NCBI RefSeq assembly: GCF_029688925.1 | Contig: NZ_JARUKY010000015.1 | Span: forward strand, 50,399-114,398 | Direction: 5' to 3' | Length of the DNA stretch: 64,000 nucleotides | Source: Evansella sp. AB-P1 | Lineage (GTDB): Bacteria > Bacillota > Bacilli > Bacillales > Salisediminibacteriaceae | In this document: one piece after another, positions 19,671 to 28,725 of the stretch | Numbering within the stretch: position 1 is the stretch's first letter | Layout of the letters: each line of letters opens with the position of its first letter | Made by a program: the position numbers and the translations under genes | Notes under the pieces: model-generated | What the model saw: the letters and a program-made list of their open reading frames with translations, nothing else | What the model was told of the DNA's origin: nothing | Databases searched by the model: none

Positions 19671-19950
19671 TATTTTCATCCCTCATGGTGCAAATACCAC
19701 TTGCACCGGCGGTCTCCCCCTTAAAATAAACGTTATTTCAGGAGTGAAAGGTGACGACTCCAACGGGAAAATCAATAGGCGAAGACACGACAATTCGGCA
19801 CGATAGTGCGAAGTGTGGAGGTTGAAGTTTTGCCCGTGGAAAGCTGTCACCAGTATCGGATGAACCAACTTGATTAATATTTTCTTCTCTCATGGTGCAA
19901 ATGTTTTCTTGCATGGGCGATGGGCGGTATACTCTGAAAATAAGAAACGT
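19671..19950 (-). repeat. Intergenic modular repeat, type I cargo between two boxes
   Basis: A box at 19671-19730 (stem GGTGCAAG...TTTGCACC) and another at 19879-19950 enclose cargo whose complement contains CAACCTCCACACTTCG and TTGGAGTCGTCACCTTTCAC, the type I landmarks. Confidence 0.7.
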
Positions 19951-20010
19951 TCTAGAAGCCTGGAAAGCAGGAAAATCATGAAATGCGGTAGCTAAGAAGG
20001 TATCCACTAA
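19945..20010 (-). repeat. Type III cargo fragment
   Basis: The complement reads TACCGCATTTCATGATTTTC followed by CAGGCTTCTAGAACGTTTC, matching the cargo near 9.2-9.3 kb. Confidence 0.6.
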
Positions 20011-20022
20011 TCCTTTGCCCTC

Positions 20023-20720
20023 TTTGCAGGAACGCTAGCTACCCCCTCTGTACCTGCAAATCTCTTTTTCACCCTTTGCAGGAACGCTGGACCCTTCCTC
20101 TGTGCCCGCAAACCTCTTTTTCACCCTTTGCAGGAACGCTGGACCCTTCCTCTGTGCCCGCAAACCTCTTTTTCACCCTTTGCAGGAACGCTGGACCCTT
20201 CCTCTGTGCCTGCAAACCTCTTTTTCACCCTTTGCAGCAACGCTGGACCCTTCCTCTGTGCCTGCAAACTTCTTTTTCACCCTTTGCAGCAACGCTGGAC
20301 CCTTCCTCTGTGCCTGCAAACCTCTTTTTCACCCTTTGCAGCAACGCTGGCCTCTTCCTCTGTGCCTGCAAACTTCTTTTTCACCCTTTGCAGCAACGCT
20401 GGACTGTCCTCTGTACCTGCAAATCTAATTTTCACCCTTTGCAGCAACGCTGGACCCTTCCTCTGTTCCTGCAAACTTCTTTTTCACCCTTTGCAGGAAC
20501 GCTGGCCTCTTCCTCTGTGCCTGCAAACTTCTTTTTCACCCTTTGCAGCAACGCTGGACCCATCCTCTGTGCCTGCAAACTTCTTTTTCACTCTTTGCAG
20601 GAACGCTGGCTACTCCCTCCGTTACCGCAAATCTCTTTTTCACCCTTTGCAGGAACGCTGGCTACTCCCTCCGTTCCTGCAAACTTCCTTTTCACCCTTT
20701 GCAGCAACGCTGGCTACTCC
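20023..20720 (+). repeat. Tandem 52-nt hairpin array, about 14 units
   Basis: Units follow TTTGCAGGAACGCTGG - ACCCTT - CCTCTGTGCCTGCAAA, then CCTCTTTTTCACCC, with a 52-nt period and no unique spacers. Each unit can fold because TTTGCAGG is the complement of CCTGCAAA. The last unit is split by the insertion sequence that follows. Long open frames on both strands here are by-products of the repeat. Confidence 0.88.
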
Positions 20721-22231
20721 CAATGGCCTTGCATGATTGTATTAAAATCCAATAAATAGATAATTTTTACAGTGGTTTTTCTCTGTAAAATTGAAAAAAG
20801 TGAACAGGGCATTATCATGACCTTTGTTCCCTTTTTTTTCCTATTTTTAATAATTACCTAATTTAGGTGTTTGTGTTCTTTCTTGAGTTTCTTTGGACTT
20901 CAGTTTAACTATTGTGACTTTACCATAATTGGGCTCTGCCTTCCTGTCCGGTATTGGAACTTTCTGTCGACCTTTTGAATTACTTTTCTTTTTACGCCTG
21001 AGTGCTTTTTTAAAAGATGAAACTGTCTTGTAGAGATGTGTTTGCATGAGCCTGAAGAACTCCCATGGTGACTTACATGACTCCATTTGGAGCTTTACGA
21101 TCATCGTAACAACATAAGCTGTTAATGCTAAAAACATCTGGTTCCATATACCTTGTGGTTTTGTACTCCATATTTTTGTCAGCTTTAGATGTTGCTTTAT
21201 CCATTTGAAAAACAATTCAATCATCCATCGATGCCGATATAGATCCATAATCTGTTCATCTGAAAGGTCGAACCTGGTCGTTAAAATTCGATACTGACGG
21301 CCTTTTTCATCCAAGAATTCGACATACCGAAGAGGAATATCAGAAACACCATACAGGACCTTTTCGTCTTTTATGATAGATGGATTTGTAGGTGTATACT
21401 TCTCCAATGTAATAAGACGTAAAGATTTTGAAAGCCGAACAAGAAAATTTATCTTCTTTTTCTGCCATGACATCAGATTATCTTTGGAAGGATAAGCGCG
21501 ATCTGTTAAATAAGTACTGTCTGATTCTTCGATCAAAAGATCAGATGTTTCCACATCCCCAACAATACCCGTGGACGGTACAATCTTGTCTGGAAACACT
21601 ACATCAGGCGAGACTATTTGAAGCCTAGTGTGCATTTTAACTGCATGATACTCTTTTGAAATATAAGCCCAGTCGCATAGTTGTTTGGGTAGTCTAATCT
21701 CAGTGGAATCAATAATGCTTAAGCGCCCAATACCATCAGGGAGTCCTTTTCGGTTTTGTGTAACCTGCTTTAGTTTTTGTACAGCATTAATAAACAGCTT
21801 CTGGGTAAACTCTGTTGGAAGATCATTAATGCGGCGACTGAGTTGAGAGGCGCTTATGCCGGATATACCAATTTTTTCCCGCAACTTTGGGTAGGCTTCC
21901 AGCTTTTCTTCCATATGTGCATAAGAACTCCATTGATCGAGTTGGGCCGATACAAACGTTTTTAATAGAGATTTCGTAGAGAGCTTGTACTTCTCATAAT
22001 CCATCAGAGGACAGTCGAAATCATCTAATGGTAGCAGAGATAAACATTGACAAATTAGCATTTCCCGACCTATACTTTTATTGTTCATTTTGTAACTCCT
22101 TTGTAGTAGACTTGTTTGTTTTAGGGAACAAAACAAGGTCAACACACCTTCTACAATAGGAGTTTTTTTAATGCTTGTAAATACATTTTATTGAAAATTT
22201 GTTAAATTTTAAAAACCGTGCAAGGCCATTG
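20721..22231 (-). mobile_element. IS4-family insertion sequence with terminal inverted repeats and target duplication
   Basis: The ends are CAATGGCCTTGCA and its complement TGCAAGGCCATTG. GGCTACTCC(C) is repeated directly on either side (20712-20721 and 22232-22241). Joining the flanks restores a normal 52-nt array unit, proving the insertion. The right-hand context GGGCTACTCCC fits the GGG-N5-CCC targets known for IS231-type elements. The duplication is 9 or 10 bp, since one base is shared. It carries one transposase gene on the minus strand. Confidence 0.9.
20847..22088 (-). CDS. IS4-family DDE transposase
   Basis: 413 aa, complete. The DDE core shows the first Asp in SIIDSTEIRL (~150), the second in YLTDRAYPS (~225) and the Glu in the YREK-type motif YRHRWMIELFFKWIKQHL (~303-320). 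A basic C-terminus (KKALRRKKKSNSKGRQK) probably contacts DNA. The ATG chosen follows AAGGAGTTACAAA; an in-frame start 19 codons earlier has no such site. The element's inner end carries TTGACC upstream as a possible -35 box. It appears intact and potentially active. Confidence 0.92.
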   Translation of the reverse strand: MNNKSIGREMLICQCLSLLPLDDFDCPLMDYEKYKLSTKSLLKTFVSAQLDQWSSYAHMEEKLEAYPKLREKIGISGISASQLSRRINDLPTEFTQKLFINAVQKLKQVTQNRKGLPDGIGRLSIIDSTEIRLPKQLCDWAYISKEYHAVKMHTRLQIVSPDVVFPDKIVPSTGIVGDVETSDLLIEESDSTYLTDRAYPSKDNLMSWQKKKINFLVRLSKSLRLITLEKYTPTNPSIIKDEKVLYGVSDIPLRYVEFLDEKGRQYRILTTRFDLSDEQIMDLYRHRWMIELFFKWIKQHLKLTKIWSTKPQGIWNQMFLALTAYVVTMIVKLQMESCKSPWEFFRLMQTHLYKTVSSFKKALRRKKKSNSKGRQKVPIPDRKAEPNYGKVTIVKLKSKETQERTQTPKLGNY

Positions 22232-22370
22232 GGCTACTCCCTCCGTGCCTGCAAACTTCTTTTTCACCCTTTGCAGGAACGCTGGACCCTTCCTCCGTGC
22301 CTGCAAACCTCTTTTTCACCCTTTGCAGCAACGCTGGACTCTTCCTCTGTGCCTGCAAGCAGTGTTTATA
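22232..22370 (+). repeat. Remainder of the split 52-nt hairpin array
   Basis: Begins mid-unit with the target duplication and runs for nearly three units. It ends in GTGCCTGCAAGCAGTGTTTA, the same exit sequence used by the 45 kb array. Confidence 0.82.
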
Positions 22371-22560
22371 CAATTTGCAGTATATTAGGACCAAACTAGA
22401 CGACTGCAAAGCTACAAATTCATAAGAATGTGATTGCTGTGGAAGGAAATTTTCATCTTCCATGGTGCAACTGTTTTCTTGCATGGGCGGTCTACTCTGA
22501 AAATAAGTGTTAGTTCAGCAGTGGAATCCGCCCTTCATGATGCAAGTTCGACTTGAATAG
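22371..22560 (-). repeat. Array trailer, box and truncated type I remnant
   Basis: The trailer (GACGACTGCAAAGCTACAAA, then AATGTGATTGC) matches the one after the 45 kb array. A full box lies at 22449-22505 (complement: TTTTCAGAGTAGACCGCCCA, then GTTGCACCATGGAAGATGAAA). After it, TTCAGCAGTGGAATCCGCCC is the end of a type I cargo cut short. Confidence 0.7.
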
Positions 22561-22689
22561 AAGTCTTCCCTGACGTTCTTCCTGTCGTCTAAAACGTTTC
22601 TTTGATCTAAAAGCACTGCAAAAAAAAGCGACTAATCCCAGCATAGAAACACTTAAGAAACAGAAGAAAATATTGCCACCGTTCTTTCT

Positions 22690-22718
22690 GCATATGTAAA
22701 GCTTATACCACCATACTA
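22690..22718 (+). promoter_or_regulatory. Candidate sigma-G promoter of the SASP gene
   Basis: GCATA and CATACTA are 17 nt apart, close to the forespore sigma-G pattern (-10 CATNNTA). They lie about 30 nt before the ribosome site of a typical sigma-G target. Confidence 0.55.
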
Positions 22719-22750
22719 GGAGTAACCTAAAAAAAAGCGAGGTGATACAG

Positions 22751-22936
22751 ATGGCACGAAGCAATAACAAACTTCTAGTACCTGGAGTTCAACAAGCATT
22801 GGATCAAATGAAGTATGAAATTGCACAAGAATTCGGCGTAAAATTAGGAGCCGATGCTACTTCACGCGCTAATGGTTCTGTAGGTGGGGAAATTACTAAA
22901 CGCCTAGTTCAACAAGCTGAACAACAAAAATTTTAA
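22751..22936 (+). CDS. Small acid-soluble spore protein, alpha/beta type
   Basis: 61-aa DNA-binding protein that coats and protects spore DNA and serves as an amino-acid store at germination. It has the full family pattern: [20 protein letters not shown] (residues ~8-27), with the GPR protease site in YEIAQEFGV, and [16 protein letters not shown] in the second helix. The ATG follows AGGTGATACAG; the GTG three codons earlier is part of that ribosome site. It is monocistronic with its own terminator. Confidence 0.95.
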   Translation: MARSNNKLLVPGVQQALDQMKYEIAQEFGVKLGADATSRANGSVGGEITKRLVQQAEQQKF

Positions 22937-22957
22937 TAAAAAAATATCTTGGCACTA

Positions 22958-22986
22958 AACGCGTAGATTTATTCTACGCGTTTTTT
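22958..22986 (+). terminator. Rho-independent terminator of the SASP gene
   Basis: AACGCGTAGA / TCTACGCGTT stem followed by TTTT. Confidence 0.9.
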
Positions 22987-23026
22987 CACTATAATGAATC
23001 TAAACACCATGAATCCCTAAAAGCTG

Positions 23027-23668
23027 TTAAATGGAGATATTTCGAAATGCATTTTGATAGGATGGGGTAGATATTGTTTCTAATGTTTTTATCCATGTTC
23101 TTGCCATTAACATACTTCCATTTGCATTTAATGACTTTCCATCTGTCGTTAACTGTATTCCAGCTTCCTTATGATTTTTAAAAACTTCGTGTGTTCGAAT
23201 AATCACAACACCAAGAGCTTCTGCAACTGCCCCAATAGCATTTATGTATTGCATATTTCTTTCTAACTCTGATCCGTTAAAATGCTCATAGACTAACGGT
23301 GGCTGAATTAAAATAATGTTACTTCCCGTTTTCTCTCTAGCTTGGAAAAGTAAATTTTCATATATTTGTTGAACTTTACCTACATCAAACTCCATCTGTA
23401 GATCCTTTATATCCTGGGTACTAATAGATAGGGATAAAATTTCCGGCTGAAGAGTAAGAACATCTTGCTCCCATCTTAATGCCATGTCAGTAAGGGATTC
23501 ATCATGATTACACTTATTAATGACCTCAATGTGACTGTATGGATATGCCGTACTTAAATAATCATGAACTAGATTTACAAAACTCTCATTATTATAACTT
23601 TTCTCATGTACTGTATCTGTTACATGACTCGATTTCCCTACGAAAACAACTCTTTTTTTCCTATTCAT
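23027..23668 (-). CDS. SGNH-hydrolase-like protein with lost catalytic residues
   Basis: 213 aa. The order of elements recalls an SGNH/GDSL hydrolase: an N-terminal strand-loop VVFVGKSSHVTDTV, a middle PEILSLSISTQDIKD where GxND is expected, and QLTTDGKSLNANGSMLMA where hydrolases have Asp-x-x-His followed by x-N-x-x-G. Here GDS is GKS, the Asn block has no Asn, and the catalytic His of block V is Ser. If the assignment is right, the protein is not a normal esterase. No signal peptide; cytoplasmic. It stands alone. Confidence 0.62.
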   Translation of the reverse strand: MNRKKRVVFVGKSSHVTDTVHEKSYNNESFVNLVHDYLSTAYPYSHIEVINKCNHDESLTDMALRWEQDVLTLQPEILSLSISTQDIKDLQMEFDVGKVQQIYENLLFQAREKTGSNIILIQPPLVYEHFNGSELERNMQYINAIGAVAEALGVVIIRTHEVFKNHKEAGIQLTTDGKSLNANGSMLMARTWIKTLETISTPSYQNAFRNISI

Positions 23669-23900
23669 AATTGATGCTCCTTTATTGACCTTATTCGGAA
23701 AACTATTGACCTCAGGAAAGGCAAATGATTAATATTTTTACCAATGAATATGTTGTAAAGACAATCTGATACTATACTTTATTTATGAATGGAAATATTA
23801 TAGGAATAAACTTTGAATATTTTTAAAATTTTGTTCAAATTTATATTCTTTTAATACAAAACCATCTGTACTTACAATGGTTTTCATCAATTGTTATAAA

Positions 23901-23933
23901 CTGGAGGATCTTTTTCTATAGTCGACCCTCCAG
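23901..23933 (-). terminator. Terminator after the second SASP gene
   Basis: CTGGAGGATC pairs with GACCCTCCAG; the minus strand continues TTTATAAC. Confidence 0.6.
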
Positions 23934-23940
23934 ATCCAGC

Positions 23941-24195
23941 TTATTTTTTCTTATTTAATTGTTCCTCACCCATTTTCACTAGTTCCCTTACCATATTACC
24001 GCCAATGCTGCCCCCAATTTTCCCAGCATCCTTCGCTTTTATATTTCCGTTATACCCGTTTTCAAGGGAAATACCTTGTTCTTTTGCTACTTCGTATTTT
24101 GTAGTATTAGGATCCATTGAATTTGTGACCTTTGCTTTTAGTCGATCTAACCCTTCCCTTGCTTCAGGAACAAGAATTTTATTTCTTCTTGCCAT
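23941..24195 (-). CDS. Alpha/beta-type SASP, divergent
   Basis: 84 aa, longer than the usual 60-70. It keeps the family frame: ILVPEAREGLDRLKAKV at the start, a GPR-like site in YEVAKEQGISL near 38-48, and AGKIGGSIGGNMVRELVKMG in the second helix. An insert (TNSMDPNTTK) after the first helix and a stretch NGYNGNIKAKD before the second account for the extra length. It starts 24 nt after the DUF4025 gene behind AGGAGG, so both are probably one sporulation operon. Confidence 0.85.
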   Translation of the reverse strand: MARRNKILVPEAREGLDRLKAKVTNSMDPNTTKYEVAKEQGISLENGYNGNIKAKDAGKIGGSIGGNMVRELVKMGEEQLNKKK

Positions 24196-24219
24196 TTATT
24201 TACCTCCTATCATGCTTCC

Positions 24220-24453
24220 TTACTCATATCCTTCATTAGATAAGTCATCGCCATCATGACTTTTCAAATTACCTTTTTTATCTACCTCATCAATTTTCCC
24301 GTCGATGGTACCTTCTGTATATGCGTCAGACACCTGTTCGTGTGTCATAGCTAGACCTTTAGCCGTTTCATCATTACTTTTATAATCTGATGGTTCATAT
24401 GACTTATTTGCAATAGCTTCTGATTTTGTTTGACCTTCCTTTTTCTTTTTCAT
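24220..24453 (-). CDS. YozQ-like DUF4025 protein
   Basis: 77-aa acidic, soluble protein with KSYEPSDYKSNDETAKGLAM and THEQVSDAYTEGTIDGKID, the recognisable stretch of the DUF4025/YozQ family of Bacillus. The function is unknown; family members are associated with spores by expression in related bacteria. It has a GGAGGAG ribosome site and is the first gene of a pair with the divergent SASP. Confidence 0.75.
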   Translation of the reverse strand: MKKKKEGQTKSEAIANKSYEPSDYKSNDETAKGLAMTHEQVSDAYTEGTIDGKIDEVDKKGNLKSHDGDDLSNEGYE

Positions 24454-24649
24454 TTTTACTCCTCCTATCTTCTATCTTCCATTATGTTTTACAAAAAACG
24501 TTATTTTATTTATTTCTCCTCTTTATTTTTTGTTTTATTCCGTTCAGCAAATGTAGTTTCTTTATCCGCAGTAAGTTAAGCCTTAAAATTTGACAAAAAA
24601 CCTTTACTATAAAGAAACTCTATAAATTTATGTAAATATGTTTCTATCA

Positions 24650-24678
24650 TTGATTGAAAAACTACTTTATCTTATAAT
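24650..24678 (+). promoter_or_regulatory. Sigma-A promoter of the LtaS-family gene
   Basis: TTGATT and TATAAT with a 17-nt spacer, about 60 nt before the start codon. Confidence 0.8.
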
Positions 24679-24740
24679 GGTATGACGATGTTGTTTTTTC
24701 CATTTAACTGGAACTTAACATAAATGAGAGGGTGCATTAT

Positions 24741-26573
24741 ATGAAAACCTTCGTCAATAACCATAAACTAATGCTTATTTCCTTACTTCTTGTTTGGTTA
24801 AAGACGTTTATTGTATCCATTATTACTTTTGATATTACAATTAATCGATACATTGAAATAATACTTTTCGCATTAAACCCATTGCTATTTTTAATTATAT
24901 TGTTCGGAATGGGGTTATTTTTAAAAGAAAAAATACAGACTATGTACTTTTTTGTACTAAGCTTATTGCTATCCATCGTTCTATACTCAAACGTTGTATA
25001 TTACAGAGAGTTTAGTGATATCATCACTCTTCCAATGCTCTTAATGAGTTCTAACATGGGAGATTTGAGTACAAGTATTTTTGCTTTAATACAATGGTAC
25101 GATATTTTTTATTTTCTTGATCTCGCCGTTCTTGGCTATTTTTCCTTAAATAAAAAAGCTTCCATATTCGTTAAAAAAGTCCACTTTCAACAAACAAAGT
25201 GGGCAATTGTATCTATTGCGGTCATTACAACTATTGCTATTTCACAAGTAAGTACAATAGAAAAAGAGCAAACCTTTAATCGAAACCAGTTAATTCAATC
25301 GATGGGTATATATAATTTTTATCTTTACGATGCATTTGTCCAAACTCAGACGTCAGCTCAAACTGTGTTTGCTGAAAAGGATGATTGGACAACGATCCAA
25401 GAACATCTTGATGAAAATAGAGCACTTCCTAATTCTGAAATGTTTGGAATTGCAGAGGATATGAATGTAATTGTCGTTTCCCTGGAATCTGTAGAAAGCT
25501 TCGTAATAGGGGAAACATTAAATGGAGAAGAGATCACCCCATTTTTAAATGAACTTATTGAAGAAAGTTATTATTTTGAGAATTTTTATTATCAAACGGG
25601 TCAAGGAAAAACGTCAGATGCAGAATTTTTAATAAACAACTCTTTATATCCATTAGGTAGAGGTGCTGTTTTCTTAACGCATGATAGTAATGAGTACCGT
25701 GCATTACCTGAAACGTTAGTAAACCACGGTTATCAAACCTCTGTGTTCCATGCTAACGATAAGACATTTTATAATCGTGACGTCATGTATCCTAATTTAG
25801 GCTATAAAGATTACTATTCCTTTAGTGATTATGATATTTCCATAACAAACTCTGTAGGATGGGGAATGAAGGATATTGATTTCATTGAACAATCGATGGA
25901 CTATTTAACTGAGATCAATGAACCTTTTTACAGTACCATGATTACTTTAACAAATCATTTTCCGTTTCATTTAGAAGAAGAGGATCATTTTATTGATCCA
26001 TTTGATTCTAATAGTGAAATTGTAAATCAATACTTTCCCACTGTACGTTATACAGATGAAGCGATGAGAGTACTTGTTGATAAATTAAAGGAAGCCGGCC
26101 TTTACGAAAATACGATGCTCGTCATGTATGGTGATCATTATGGAATTGCAAATAGTCATTATGGTGAACTTAGTAAATTTTTAGACACAAACATTAATCT
26201 TTATGAAGCAGTAAAACTAGAGAGAGTCCCATTAATTGTACACATTCCAGGTCACGAGGGAGCCATAATGGATACTGTTTCAGGGCAGGTGGATGTGATG
26301 CCAACATTACTAAATTTGTTAGGTATTCATGAAGAAGATCACGTTATGTTCGGTAACGATTTATTTGCGGAAGATAGACGAGACTTGGCAGTGTTACGAG
26401 ACGGATCGGTTGTTTCGGATGACCTAATATATACTAATGAAACATGCTTAGATTCTCGTACTGGTGAAATCGTGGAGTTAGAAATATGTGATCCATTAAG
26501 GGAGAAAGGTACAGCAGAACTTTTTTATTCAGATAAAATTGTCTATGGAGATCTATTCCGATTTTTAAATTAA
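24741..26573 (+). CDS. LtaS-family glycerol-phosphate transferase
   Basis: 610-aa membrane enzyme of lipoteichoic-acid synthesis: five N-terminal membrane segments (to about residue 170), then an extracellular sulfatase-like domain. The nucleophile is the Thr in GQGKTSDAEF (~291), close to Thr300 in S. aureus LtaS. Metal ligands are in VVSLESVESF (~248) and MYGDHYG in the C-terminal half. It may be the main LtaS or a paralogue such as YqgS, YfnI or YvgJ; the sequence alone does not say which. The ATG is preferred over a GTG three codons upstream because GAGAGGG then lies at the right distance. Confidence 0.9.
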   Translation: MKTFVNNHKLMLISLLLVWLKTFIVSIITFDITINRYIEIILFALNPLLFLIILFGMGLFLKEKIQTMYFFVLSLLLSIVLYSNVVYYREFSDIITLPMLLMSSNMGDLSTSIFALIQWYDIFYFLDLAVLGYFSLNKKASIFVKKVHFQQTKWAIVSIAVITTIAISQVSTIEKEQTFNRNQLIQSMGIYNFYLYDAFVQTQTSAQTVFAEKDDWTTIQEHLDENRALPNSEMFGIAEDMNVIVVSLESVESFVIGETLNGEEITPFLNELIEESYYFENFYYQTGQGKTSDAEFLINNSLYPLGRGAVFLTHDSNEYRALPETLVNHGYQTSVFHANDKTFYNRDVMYPNLGYKDYYSFSDYDISITNSVGWGMKDIDFIEQSMDYLTEINEPFYSTMITLTNHFPFHLEEEDHFIDPFDSNSEIVNQYFPTVRYTDEAMRVLVDKLKEAGLYENTMLVMYGDHYGIANSHYGELSKFLDTNINLYEAVKLERVPLIVHIPGHEGAIMDTVSGQVDVMPTLLNLLGIHEEDHVMFGNDLFAEDRRDLAVLRDGSVVSDDLIYTNETCLDSRTGEIVELEICDPLREKGTAELFYSDKIVYGDLFRFLN

Positions 26574-26587
26574 ACTCTTTATATTAT

Positions 26588-26627
26588 AAAACTCACAGAG
26601 AAATTTATTTAATCTCTGTGAGTTTTT
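26588..26627 (+). terminator. Terminator between the LtaS-family and pirin genes
   Basis: AAAACTCACAGAGA / TCTCTGTGAGTTTT stem followed by Ts; it can serve both convergent genes. Confidence 0.88.
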
Positions 26628-26636
26628 TAAATGATG

Positions 26637-27509
26637 TTACTTTGCTTTTGGTCCAAATTTCCCTTCATGATATTCCCGATATGCTTTCTGTATATCTTCT
26701 CTTGTTTTCCCAATAAATGGCCCGCCCGCTACATAATCTTCCTTTATTGGTTCACCTGAATAAATTAATACCTTCGATCGTCCATTCGACTGAATAAATA
26801 TTTCGCTAAGTTCTCCATTTTCCTCTTTGTTTTTATAACTGAGTAAAGCAACGTCAGATTTTAATAAAGATTCTTCTTCCTTTCCAACTTTCACCTCACC
26901 TGATAGAACATAGAGAAAGGCATTATGAGTAGCTGGTAATTGGAAGGATAAACTACTACCAGTTTGATTAAAAGAAAGTTCTGTCAAAGTAAAAGGTACT
27001 AGTGGCATCATCGTTCCTACTACGCCATGAAGCTCTCCAGCGTAAACTTTAATAAGTCCCCCGTCAAAAGGAACGATAGGACAATCTTCTGAAAGAACAT
27101 CTTGATAGCTTGGAGTGGTGCTTCTTAAATGATCCGGTAGGTTTAACCAAAGCTGTAATGTGTGTGCAATATCATCCTCTACCGCTTCCTCTGCATGACG
27201 AGCACCACTTCCTGCATTCATGTATTGTACATCTCCAGCTTCTAATATACCTTGACCACCTTTGTTATCAATATGTTCAAGTCTTCCATCAATGACATAT
27301 GTCACTGTCTGAAAACCGCGATGAGGATGATCAGAGAAAGCACCACGTTTAAACCAGTCCTCTGCAAGTAAAATAAAGGGATCAAACTCTTTAGAACGTT
27401 CCGGATCTGGAGGAAGTATCCAACCTTTCTGCACTGCTGGGAACGTCATTTCCTCGTAACTTACTTTCCAACGATCTTTTACTTCCCTTTGAAAATAGCG
27501 AGAATCCAT
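26637..27509 (-). CDS. Pirin family protein
   Basis: 290-aa bicupin. The N-terminal metal site is intact: SDHPHRGFQTVTYVIDG (~58-74) gives the HxH pair, and GDVQYMNAGSGARHAEEA (~92-109) the third His and the Glu. The second cupin (~180-285) lacks metal ligands, as usual. Bacterial pirins include quercetin dioxygenases and regulators; the substrate here is not known. A small gap separates it from the glycosyltransferase gene upstream on the same strand, so they may be co-transcribed. Confidence 0.88.
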   Translation of the reverse strand: MDSRYFQREVKDRWKVSYEEMTFPAVQKGWILPPDPERSKEFDPFILLAEDWFKRGAFSDHPHRGFQTVTYVIDGRLEHIDNKGGQGILEAGDVQYMNAGSGARHAEEAVEDDIAHTLQLWLNLPDHLRSTTPSYQDVLSEDCPIVPFDGGLIKVYAGELHGVVGTMMPLVPFTLTELSFNQTGSSLSFQLPATHNAFLYVLSGEVKVGKEEESLLKSDVALLSYKNKEENGELSEIFIQSNGRSKVLIYSGEPIKEDYVAGGPFIGKTREDIQKAYREYHEGKFGPKAK

Positions 27510-27534
27510 TTATTCAGAACACTCCTTCTTTTTA

Positions 27535-28539
27535 TTAGATCCTGGTTCCTAATACTCTTTCATATATAGAAAGAAGCTTTTCCACTTCTTTATTAGATGA
27601 ATGATTCTTTAAAACATACGATTGCCCCGCCTCACCTATTTTTTTTCTAATATGAGGACTTTCAAACAAATAATTAACTAAGTAGATAAATTCACTTTCA
27701 TTTCGGTAGAGAAATCCAGTTTCCCCATGCTTAACAATGCTTCTATTTCCTTCGTTATCATAAATAAGTGCCGGTAAACGAGAAAGCATCCCTTCTAAAA
27801 TGGCAGAGGATTGTCCTTCAGCAAAAGAAGTATTTAATAAAACATCCCCTTGATCATATATGCCTCCCATTCTATCGTGGGGAACATGACCTAAGTACCG
27901 AATCCAGTTTTGTTTTTTTTCAATCAAAGCTTTCACAGTTTCCCCCTCCCCTTCGTCTAATATTGGTCCTACTATCCAAAGTCGAATCGTTGATAGCTTT
28001 TCCTGGACTTTTGAAAGCATATTAATGGCACCTGGAATATTCTTTATACTTCTAATACCTGCAGGGAGAACAAATAAAAACGTCCCTTCCTCTTTTCGGA
28101 TAGGTGGGGCGATCCTTGCGAATGGACTAACGCCTTGTTGAATGACAAATGTCTTCTCCTTGAAATAAGGTATCTCTGTTAACAGTTTTTCCCTTCCCTC
28201 TTCATTAAAAACGTGAATAGCCTCAGCTTCAGCTAATGTTTGAATGACAGCTTCCCGTCTCTTATTATCATATAGATCATAATTTAAATCCGTCCCCGTT
28301 AATGTAAGTACATATGGCTTCAAATCACTAACGGAATGCTTCATAAACGTATAAAACCGAAAAGCATGAAACCCATGGAAAATATCTGCTACTAAGTCCT
28401 TATTATAGTTAGAACGATCTGTTGAAGAAACGATCTCTGTATGTACACCCACTTTATTTAAGCCTTTTCCTATACGATCAACTGTTACTGTATTCCCACG
28501 AATCTGATCGTAATTAGGTGTTGCTAAAACTATTTTCAT
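27535..28539 (-). CDS. Glycosyltransferase, GT-B fold (family 4 type)
   Basis: 334-aa cytoplasmic sugar transferase. The acceptor domain starts MKIVLATPNYDQIRGNTVTV and contains VLTLTGTDLNYDLYD near 95; the donor domain shows RYLGHVPHDRMGGIYDQGD and the E-x7-E motif in FAEGQSSAILEGMLSRLPAL (~240-259). The GN-TV opening and TGTDL block recall SenB-like transferases of selenoneine synthesis, but no senA or senC is adjacent, so that link is weak. The start is the ATG behind AAAGGATT rather than the TTG inside it. Confidence 0.8.
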   Translation of the reverse strand: MKIVLATPNYDQIRGNTVTVDRIGKGLNKVGVHTEIVSSTDRSNYNKDLVADIFHGFHAFRFYTFMKHSVSDLKPYVLTLTGTDLNYDLYDNKRREAVIQTLAEAEAIHVFNEEGREKLLTEIPYFKEKTFVIQQGVSPFARIAPPIRKEEGTFLFVLPAGIRSIKNIPGAINMLSKVQEKLSTIRLWIVGPILDEGEGETVKALIEKKQNWIRYLGHVPHDRMGGIYDQGDVLLNTSFAEGQSSAILEGMLSRLPALIYDNEGNRSIVKHGETGFLYRNESEFIYLVNYLFESPHIRKKIGEAGQSYVLKNHSSNKEVEKLLSIYERVLGTRI

Positions 28540-28725
28540 ATTAGTCAATCCTTTTATAATCTTTTATAAGTTATTCTATCCTCGAACAAATGATTTCATT
28601 TCTATCAACACTACTTTATCATAAATTATCATTTTTATTTAAGATGACCCCTTACATATTTCAATGCGAATTTCCACATTCTAATAAATAATACTGAAAA
28701 AATTTGATATAAAAAGGTGATACTG

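Noticed and set aside
20023..20720. Possible CRISPR array (regular repeats with a fixed period)
   Set aside because: Units are contiguous with no unique spacers, no cas genes are near, and the same hairpins recur in three other gaps.
20076..20759. 227-aa and overlapping 202-aa, 108-aa open frames of Cys/Phe/Leu-rich repeats
   Set aside because: Translation of the hairpin array in several frames; no ribosome sites.
22510..22770. 86-aa minus-strand frame
   Set aside because: Overlaps the candidate sigma-G promoter and start of the SASP gene; no supporting ribosome site.
23027..23668. Active GDSL esterase
   Set aside because: Catalytic Ser context, Asn and His positions are all altered.
27535..28539. 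Selenoneine SenB assignment
   Set aside because: Some motifs are similar, but no senA or senC neighbour; kept as a general GT-B transferase.
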